DNA of 64,000 bases. It comes from Prauserella_A sp040645195 (GTDB lineage: Bacteria > Actinomycetota > Actinomycetes > Mycobacteriales > Pseudonocardiaceae). Shown piece by piece: positions 59,192-64,000 of this stretch. A program made the translations under genes and the position numbers. The number at the start of each line of letters is the position of its first letter. The first letter of the stretch is position 1. Where the stretch lies: NCBI RefSeq assembly GCF_040645195.1, contig NZ_JBEYXW010000016.1, forward strand, positions 62,001 to 126,000, written 5' to 3'. Below the pieces are notes generated by a model that was given only the letters and a program-made list of their open reading frames with translations, did not search any database and was not told where the DNA came from.

Positions 59192-59632
59192 TCACGCCCC
59201 GATGACGAGGCCCGGCACCGGTGAGGTGGCGGCGTACTGGGCGAGCCGTTGTGGCAGGAGCCTGCGCACAGCGGCCGGGAACGTGGGCGGAACCGCGTGT
59301 CCCGGCGCCGCACCATCGAGCAGCGCACGGGCGTACCGCGCGACGCGTTCCGGTGCGGGCAGCACGTCCTCGCCAAGGTAGGACAGCACGATGAGGTCCT
59401 CGCTGCACGCGGTCTCGATGGCGCCCGCCCAGCCGTGCTGCTCGTCCCAGAGCAGCGCGACGTCCCGCTGCGGGAAGCCGGGAATGAATCCGTCGAGAGC
59501 GAGATAGGTCTCCAGCGGGTCCGGCTGCGCGCAGTAGGAGTCACCCTTCAGTCCCAGTGCTGCCGCCACACTCCGTGCGTACTGGTGCAGCCCGCGCAGA
59601 GTGGTGTCCCACGACTCGAGCTCTAACTCCAT
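59192..59632 (-). CDS. DUF6292-like protein, minus-strand paralogue
   Basis: 146 residues from ATG 59632 with CGAGGAC 5 nt upstream. TTLRGLHQYARSVAAALGLKGDSYCAQPDP, VALLWDEQHGWAGAIE, LIVLSYLGEDVLPAPERVARYARALLDG correspond block by block to the neighbouring paralogue. The open frame extends to 59947, but upstream codons (AGA, ATA rich) are not coding-like and contain a conserved hairpin. Function unknown. Confidence 0.78.
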   Translation of the reverse strand: MELELESWDTTLRGLHQYARSVAAALGLKGDSYCAQPDPLETYLALDGFIPGFPQRDVALLWDEQHGWAGAIETACSEDLIVLSYLGEDVLPAPERVARYARALLDGAAPGHAVPPTFPAAVRRLLPQRLAQYAATSPVPGLVIGA

Positions 59633-59649
59633 GCTGTGTCCTCGTTTTC

Positions 59650-59676
59650 GTATCTGGAGATCTCTCACCCAGATAC
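59650..59676 (-). promoter_or_regulatory. Leader hairpin before DUF6292-like gene (copy A)
   Basis: GTATCTGG (59650-59657) and CCAGATAC (59669-59676) pair perfectly around an 11-nt loop, 17 nt upstream of the start codon and next to the ribosome site. About 95 bp around it (59630-59724) is duplicated at 62241-62330 with the hairpin fully preserved. It may be an operator or an RNA leader structure. Confidence 0.6.
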
Positions 59677-59759
59677 CCCGGCGCCGTGGTGCCAAAACTC
59701 CGCCATTGGAGTCATGCGTGGCCCGGTCACGCGGGAATGACACGAACAGCTCAACACCG

Positions 59760-60075
59760 CTAACAGCCTGCGGCCCGCATAGGGCGCTGAAATCGCCTGG
59801 CGAGGGCGTACAGGGCCTGGCGGCCGAGGCGTTCCGGGACGTACGCGGTGGCCCGCAACGCTCCGGCGACCGCACGGATGGTCGCCATGGCAAGCTCGAA
59901 CGACTCCGGACTCGCCGTACCGGTGACTGCTTGCAGCAACGCGTCAACGCGCGCTGCCTCCGCGTTCGAGGAGATGCCTTCGACGAACCGTCCTTCCAGG
60001 CCCAGAAGGTGCGCTACGTACCACCAGTACCGGTACAGCGAAGCAAGTTCTTCCGACGTTATCTCGAAGCCCATG
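59760..60075 (-). pseudogene. DUF2236 (MpaB-type oxygenase) C-terminal fragment
   Basis: About 105 residues (SEELASLYRYWWYVAHLLGLEGRFVEGISSNAEAARV, then LLQAVTGTASPES) match the C-terminal part of DUF2236/oxygenase-MpaB proteins, which normally run to about 280 residues or more. The N-terminal haem-binding region is absent; upstream sequence instead encodes an MmyB fragment on the other strand. An open frame to 60122 adds unrelated residues. Confidence 0.6.
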
Positions 60076-60098
60076 AGGCTTTCGGCCCGGAACCCGGT

Positions 60099-60218
60099 CA
60101 GACACTGCTGGACCCAGACCAATCACACAGGTTACTGGTCTATACCGGCGTTCCCGGCAGTGAGAGCTACGAGAAGTTGCAGGTGCTGTCCGTCATCGGC
60201 GCACAGGCACTACGCTAG
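60099..60218 (+). pseudogene. MmyB-like XRE regulator, C-terminal fragment
   Basis: The plus strand reads QTLLDPDQSHRLLVYTGVPG and then SESYEKLQVLSVIGAQ before TAG at 60216. This is the end of an MmyB-type ligand-binding domain (ending LLVYT.PGSESYEKL). No helix-turn-helix or domain start precedes it. The missing middle part may be the fragment at 61480-61875, which lies downstream, so the order is permuted. Confidence 0.65.
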
Positions 60219-60812
60219 CGGGGGAACTTCCGAGCTGACCTGGTGCGGACGCCGGCAGAAATAGACCAGGGCGGGCGGCAGGTTGGCCCAGACCGTACGG
60301 CTGATGACAACCTCCTCGAACCGTGACCGCAGCGAGCGCAGCAACCGCTGGGCCGGCGGAGCCCACCGGGCGTGGACATAGGCGAAGGTGGTGAAGACGC
60401 CTGCCGGCTGCATGGCCGCGACCACCGCCGACAGAACGTCGTGCTGGGACTTCTCGGCGTACGCCGCCCAGGGCAGGCCGCTGACCACGACGTCGACCTG
60501 GCCGATGCCCCGCTGCGCAAGCACGTCTTGGAGGGATCTGGCATCCGCGATCGCGACGTCAACCGCCGGATGGAGCGTTGCCAGCCGTCCGGCGAACCGC
60601 GGGTTGAGCTCGATGGCGATGTGCCGGCCGGATCCCGCCAGGCGTTGCTGGATGATCTCGGTGAACGCCCCGGTTCCGGGGCCGAGCTCGAGAACGATGG
60701 GAGAGCCTGTCCGCGGTACCCCAGCCGTGGCCAGCTCTGCCAGCGCCGGTCCGCTCGGCAGGACAGCGCCGACGGTCATGGGATCGCGCACGAACTCGAA
60801 GAAGAACGACAC
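60210..60812 (-). CDS. Phospholipid N-methyltransferase-like SAM-dependent methyltransferase
   Basis: 200 residues: FFFEFVRDPMTVGAVLPSGPALAEL at the start, SAM motif IVLELGPGTGAFTEIIQQRL, IAIELNPRFAGRL and VVSGLPWAAY, which resembles the motif IV of PmtA/rRNA-dimethylase-type enzymes. PmtA-like enzymes methylate phosphatidylethanolamine or related amines. Complete in length. Its 3' end overlaps the MmyB fragment by 9 bp. Upstream (60813-61066) no gene is visible. Confidence 0.85.
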   Translation of the reverse strand: MSFFFEFVRDPMTVGAVLPSGPALAELATAGVPRTGSPIVLELGPGTGAFTEIIQQRLAGSGRHIAIELNPRFAGRLATLHPAVDVAIADARSLQDVLAQRGIGQVDVVVSGLPWAAYAEKSQHDVLSAVVAAMQPAGVFTTFAYVHARWAPPAQRLLRSLRSRFEEVVISRTVWANLPPALVYFCRRPHQVSSEVPPLA

Positions 60813-61066
60813 AGCTCAGATCCCCCACCCGGTCGCAAGACTTTTGATTTCCCAGATCCCATTGTGGCAAGCATGTGCCAGCTGAATCCGCCTACTGCCG
60901 CTCGGGATTGGCGGAGTACAGGTAACACCTGTTCGGACTGCTCGAGCACAAGGCATCAACAGTGCCCCATCATGGCCAGCTATGCGCGTCGAGCAGCAGA
61001 GCCCAGAGCTGCGAAGGCGCAGCGTTCGACGTGGCCGTCACGGAGTAGAAGCCGTGCATCGTTCAC

Positions 61067-61150
61067 CTACCGCCCGTCACTGGCGCCGGTGACGACGGTG
61101 AGTTTCCCGGAGTGATCGGGAACGATGATCTCCGGTCGTGTGCGTGCCAT
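61067..61150 (-). pseudogene. SDR oxidoreductase N-terminal stub 1
   Basis: From ATG 61150 the minus strand encodes 27 residues, MARTRPEIIVPDHSGKLTVV then TGASDGR and TAG. This is the very start of a short-chain dehydrogenase (TGxxxGxG cofactor motif beginning) cut just before the second glycine. Nothing of the remaining 250 residues is present. Confidence 0.6.
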
Positions 61151-61289
61151 GTGTGACTCCTCGTTTGTCTTGATCGATTCCACCACGGATCGAGCGGTCG
61201 CTGCTATACCGGGATGCCCGATCCCCCGGATGTGCGCTTCCCGTGGCCGAGCCCGTCAGCGAACAGACGGTCGAACTGCTCCTCCGTCG

Positions 61290-61409
61290 CTCCTCCTGCA
61301 CAGTGCGAATGGCGTTCTTTTCAGCACCGGAGTAATTCACCGGGATGGACTTGTCGATGTCACTGGAAGATCCGGTGACCACAGCAACTTTTCCAGTGAG
61401 ATTGGCCAT
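61290..61409 (-). pseudogene. SDR oxidoreductase N-terminal stub 2
   Basis: From ATG 61409 (RBS AGAGGAA upstream) the minus strand reads MANLTGKVAVVTGSSSDIDK, SIPVNYSGAEKNAIRTVQEE. Compared with an SDR, the TGSSSGIG motif is altered to TGSSSDID and about ten residues between it and VNYSG are missing; similarity ends near 61290. An internally deleted and truncated gene, different in sequence from stub 1. Confidence 0.65.
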
Positions 61410-61479
61410 GTGCCCATTCCTCTGGAAAGTGGATGTGATCTCAGGCTGCGCCTGATCCACAGAGATATCCACGGCCTCC

Positions 61480-61875
61480 CGGCTCACCGACACCCCCGCC
61501 GGAATCATCACCGAACTCGGCGAGACACTCCGGCAGACCCCGCTCGGCGTCGCACTCACCGGCGACACCACCCGATACACCGGCCCGCCCCGCAGCATCG
61601 CCTATCGGTGGTTCACCGACCCGACCAGCCGGGTCCTGTACCACTCCGACGACCATGCGCTGCACTCCCGCGTCTTTGCCTCCGGACTACGCAACACGGT
61701 CACACTCCGGGGGCCCGACTCATGGGCCGCTCACCTCCGAAACCTCTTGCTGGCCCGCAGCGAAGAATTCCGCACTGTCTGGAATGAACACGAAGTCGGC
61801 AGCGGCTACAACGACGTCAAACGTTTAATGCAGCCCGAGGTCGGCGCACTCGAACTCACGATGAACGGGTACGCG
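61480..61875 (+). pseudogene. MmyB-like XRE regulator, ligand-binding-domain fragment
   Basis: The plus strand reads TELGETLRQTPLGVALTGDT, TRYTGPPRSIAYRWFTDP, HSRVFASGLRNTVTLRGPDS, EEFRTVWNEHEVG and VKRLMQPEVGALELT, all hallmarks of the MmyB-like domain of actinobacterial XRE regulators. The N-terminal helix-turn-helix is missing, and homology stops at about 61875, where a fragment of another gene on the opposite strand begins. The lost C-terminus corresponds to the fragment at 60099-60218. Confidence 0.75.
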
Positions 61876-61884
61876 CTGCACCGG

Positions 61885-62074
61885 CAGATGTTGCCGTCAC
61901 GAGATCGTCGGCCTCTCCCGCAAGGGCCGGTGCGGCCTCCGCCGCCGGTGCGGCGTCGGCTGCCGTCGCCGTCGCCAGCAGCGGCGCCGCTAACGTGATG
62001 GCGGCGCCGCCACCCAGAAGGCTTCGCCGGGACACGCCCGACTGGTCACGGCCCGCATCATCACTTGGATTCAT
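61885..62074 (-). pseudogene. Tat-signal protein, N-terminal fragment
   Basis: From ATG 62074 (RBS GGGGAGA) the minus strand encodes SRRSLLGGGAAITLAAPLLATA, a clear twin-arginine signal, followed by an Ala-rich stretch that runs into the MmyB fragment. The mature protein is missing, so its identity is lost. Confidence 0.6.
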
Positions 62075-62195
62075 CGATTCTCCCCGGTTGGGCGGCGGAT
62101 GAGACACACCGGAACCGTCTGCATGATCGACCGGCTCAGGTGCTGCCCACTCTGACCACCGAAGACGATGACAGCCAGGACCTGCCGACCCGAGG

Positions 62196-62287
62196 CTAAG
62201 CGGGCGGGGCAGCAGTGAGCGCGGGCGCGTTGGACCACTCGATGCTGCGTCCTCGTTGTCGTATCTGGAGATCTCTCAGCCAGATAC
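62196..62287 (-). pseudogene. DUF6292-like gene remnant with leader hairpin (copy B)
   Basis: The hairpin GTATCTGG (62261-62268) / CCAGATAC (62280-62287) and the following CGAGGAC ribosome site match copy A at 59650. At the position of the ATG there is ATC (62241-62243), and only 15 unrelated codons follow before TAG. This is a dead second copy of the leader and start region, overlapping the 3' side of the LysR gene. Confidence 0.6.
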
Positions 62288-62314
62288 CCGGGCGCCAAAA
62301 CTCCGCCACAGGTG

Positions 62315-63211
62315 TCATGCGCGGCCCGCGACATCCCTCGCCACGGCGGCGAAGTTGCCGACCACGGGGTCGATGTCGCCGACACGCCGCGCCATGGCGA
62401 GGTGGACTATGCGAGTCGCCGGGCTCAACGGCCGGAAAGCCACCTCGCGGCGGCGAAGGCCGGCCACCGAGGACGGCACGAGCGACACGCCGAGGCCACC
62501 GGCGACCAGCGCCACGATCGTCTGCATCTGGACCGCTTCCTGCACCACGTTGGGTGTGAAGCCCGCCTGCCGGCAGCATGCGGTGATCTGGTCGTACAGG
62601 CCCGGCCCGAGGTCACGCGGGAAGAGCACGAACTGCTCACCCGCCAGCCGCTCGGCGCTGACAGCGCCCTCGGCTGCGAGTGGGTGGTCGGCAGGGAGGG
62701 CGACGAGCAGGCGCTCGGCGCCGAGCGGCTGGACGTCGAGACCGGCGGCGTCGCCAGCGGTCAGCGGCGGGCGCAGCAGCCCGATGTCCAGCGTGCCCGC
62801 GTGCAGGGCGCGAGCCTGCTGCACCGTGGTCAGCTCGCGCAGCGTGAGACCGACCCCGGGGTAGCGCTCGCGGAAACGGCGCAACGTGCGGGGCAGCAGT
62901 GCCAGCGTCGCCGAGCCGACGAAGCCGAGCACAAGCGTCCCGCTGTCACCGCGACCGGCCTGCTGCGTGGCCTGGCGTGCGGCCTGAGCCGATGTCAGCA
63001 CATCCCGCGCCGTGGTCCGCAGCGTCTCGCCGGCCGCGGTGAGCCGCACGGTCCGGCTGCTGCGGTCGAAGAGCGTGACCCCCAGATCGCGTTCCAGCGC
63101 CCGGATCTGCTGACTCAGCGGGGGCTGGCGGATGCCGAGCCGATCGGCGGCGCGGCCGAAGTGCAGCTCCTCGGCGACCGCGAGGAAGTAGCGCAGGTGT
63201 CGCAGCTCCAC
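62315..63211 (-). CDS. LysR family transcriptional regulator
   Basis: 298 residues from GTG 63211; the open frame reaches ATG 63250, but family proteins begin ELRHLRYFLAVAEELHFGRAADRLGIRQPPLSQQIRALERDLG as here, and the extra part overlaps a likely operator. Effector domain has LVLGFVGSATLALLPRTLRRF and QEAVQMQTIVALVAGGLGVSLVPSSV, close to BenM/CatR-like regulators. Divergent from a secreted alpha/beta-fold protein gene 98 bp away, its likely target. Confidence 0.92.
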   Translation of the reverse strand: MELRHLRYFLAVAEELHFGRAADRLGIRQPPLSQQIRALERDLGVTLFDRSSRTVRLTAAGETLRTTARDVLTSAQAARQATQQAGRGDSGTLVLGFVGSATLALLPRTLRRFRERYPGVGLTLRELTTVQQARALHAGTLDIGLLRPPLTAGDAAGLDVQPLGAERLLVALPADHPLAAEGAVSAERLAGEQFVLFPRDLGPGLYDQITACCRQAGFTPNVVQEAVQMQTIVALVAGGLGVSLVPSSVAGLRRREVAFRPLSPATRIVHLAMARRVGDIDPVVGNFAAVARDVAGRA

Positions 63212-63231
63212 GGTGTACCGTCCCGGTAAAC

Positions 63232-63248
63232 GATATGTCTGGCATATC
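63232..63248. promoter_or_regulatory. Predicted LysR operator upstream of secreted alpha/beta-fold gene
   Basis: GATATGTCTGGCATATC is a perfect 6-bp dyad around a 5-bp spacer, containing ATATG-N5-CATAT with the T-N11-A pattern. It is centred in the divergent region between the LysR gene and the alpha/beta-fold gene. Confidence 0.55.
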
Positions 63249-63309
63249 AATGCCGCTGTCTTCGCCTATTAACCCTATTGATGGCGAGGAGAAGATCGAC
63301 GATCGAGGC

Positions 63310-64000
63310 ATGCGCAGACTGCTCACCGCGGCCGTGATCGCGGTCGCCGCCCTGCCCGGCACGGCTGCCCCCGCGATCGGGACCGACCGCCCTGCCACGG
63401 GGCTCATCCGCACCGATTTCCACGTGTCCAGCGATCCCGGTGTCCGCATCGCCGTGCGCGAGGTCCGCACCCCGGGCGGGCCGCGGGACACGCCGCCGGT
63501 GCTGCTGCTCCACGGTGCGCGCGTTCCCGGTGTCGCGAGTTTCGACCTTCCCGTCGCCGGGGGATCGCTGGCCGCTGACCTGGCCAGAGCGGGACACCGC
63601 GTCTATGTGATGGACGCGCGGGGGTACGGCGGTTCGACCCGGCCTCCCTCACTGGCCGAGCCGCCCGAGGCCAACCCGCCCGAGGCCAACCCGCCCGAGG
63701 CCAACCCGCCCGCCGTGCGGTCCAACGCCGTCGTCCGGGACATCGCCGCGGTGGTGGACCGGATCGGCAGGGGCCGGCAGGTGGCCCTGCTCGGCTGGGC
63801 GACCGGTGGGCACTGGCTCGGCCAGTATGCCGCCGCCTACCCGGATTGGGTCAGCCGGCTCGTGCTGTACAACACGCTCTACGGGCCGAATCCGGAGCAC
63901 CCGACCCTGGGCCGGGGCAGCGGCTACGAGGATCCGAACCGGCCGGGCCAGTTCAATGCCGGCCGCTACGGTGCCTACCGGCTCAACACCGCCGAGAGCC
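63310..64000 (+). CDS. Secreted alpha/beta-hydrolase fold protein, N-terminal part (runs off window)
   Basis: At least 230 residues from ATG 63310. Signal peptide RRLLTAAVIAVAALPGTAAPA. Core motifs: PPVLLLHGARVPG, VYVMDARGYGGSTRP and the elbow VALLGWATGGHWLGQYAAAYPDWV. The elbow reads G-W-A-T-G-G, with alanine where serine is expected, so classical hydrolase activity is doubtful unless the nucleophile differs. A PPEAN triplet repeat separates the two halves. The gene is open at the right edge. Divergent from a LysR regulator. Confidence 0.8.
   Translation, partial: MRRLLTAAVIAVAALPGTAAPAIGTDRPATGLIRTDFHVSSDPGVRIAVREVRTPGGPRDTPPVLLLHGARVPGVASFDLPVAGGSLAADLARAGHRVYVMDARGYGGSTRPPSLAEPPEANPPEANPPEANPPAVRSNAVVRDIAAVVDRIGRGRQVALLGWATGGHWLGQYAAAYPDWVSRLVLYNTLYGPNPEHPTLGRGSGYEDPNRPGQFNAGRYGAYRLNTAES
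63661..63705 (+). repeat. 15-bp tandem repeat (3 copies) inside alpha/beta-fold gene
   Basis: CCGCCCGAGGCCAAC occurs three times head to tail without mismatch, encoding PPEAN three times in a surface loop before the nucleophile elbow. The repeat keeps frame, so copy-number change would only lengthen the loop. Confidence 0.9.

Noticed and set aside
59633..59947. Upstream extension of the DUF6292-like frame with GIWVRDLQIRKRGHS, resembling the frame at 62196-62579
   Set aside because: The similarity is at the DNA level in a hairpin leader with codons unlike neighbouring genes (AGA, ATA), and an indel breaks the shared frame upstream, so it is regulatory rather than coding.
60813..61066. Small gene between the methyltransferase and SDR stub 1
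   Set aside because: No frame with a ribosome site, coding-like codon bias or a recognisable motif.
59750..62330. Integrated mobile element explaining the fragment cluster
   Set aside because: No transposase, integrase, terminal inverted repeat or tRNA attachment site could be seen; the cause of the rearrangements stays open.

Overview
The window is a high-GC actinobacterial chromosome segment, most likely from the family Pseudonocardiaceae (Amycolatopsis, Saccharomonospora or Prauserella type). This placement rests on strongly GC-biased third codon positions, many GTG starts, GTGA/ATGA-coupled operons, two 13E12-type DUF222/HNH genes, MmyB-type regulator fragments, two genes of a family I recall as DUF6292, and a recurrent coding motif CACTGTGGAC/CATTGTGGAC. 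No rRNA, tRNA, CRISPR array, transposase or phage gene is visible. Function calls come from reading motifs by eye; no database search was possible.

Left part (1-8.7 kb): the end of a peptide-type ABC transporter operon (ATPase, M19 dipeptidase-like protein, YtcJ-like amidohydrolase), a DUF222/HNH gene under a perfect LexA-type SOS box, a divergent TetR/MFS efflux pair with a palindromic operator, and a decayed sulfatase/oxidoreductase locus beside an intact formylglycine-generating enzyme.

Catabolic core (8.9-29.4 kb): first, a hydroxyproline-type operon (three-subunit flavin/iron-sulfur dehydrogenase, DHDPS-family deaminase, proline-racemase-family epimerase, ornithine-cyclodeaminase-family reductase, GntR regulator). 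A DUF429 protein and an OatA-like acyltransferase follow. Next are two co-directional operons joined by a LysR gene: a TRAP transporter with an embedded arylmalonate-decarboxylase-like enzyme, then alpha/beta-fold protein, quinone-oxidoreductase-like protein, flavin reductase, HpaB-type monooxygenase, RidA, DUF1028 and M20 amidohydrolase. Both operons carry the same GCATC-N9-GATGC dyad (a LysR-type ATC-N9-GAT box) exactly 20 nt upstream of a TTGACG -35 element. I read them as one regulon for importing and breaking down an unidentified carboxylate, probably aromatic or nitrogen-containing. This is the best candidate here for an undescribed system.

Middle (29.4-42.6 kb): a MprAB-like two-component system divergent from a GT2-GtrA/GT39 glycosyltransferase pair; a sulfonate-type ABC importer with an NtaA/DszA-type monooxygenase; a frameshifted DUF222/HNH gene; and small membrane or stress genes (DinB, LapA, two-TM cation channel, SHOCT).

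Right part (42.8-64 kb): two tandem giant LuxR (LAL/MalT-type) regulators; membrane proteins; a methyltransferase-DUF1684 fusion; a XRE-cupin regulator with a thioredoxin-reductase-like partner; DUF899; a lipid-kinase-type protein; and paired small membrane proteins. From 59.6 to 62.3 kb lies a gene graveyard holding DUF2236, MmyB, SDR, Tat-protein and DUF6292 fragments plus a duplicated leader hairpin. The window ends in a LysR gene divergent from a secreted alpha/beta-fold protein that runs off the edge.
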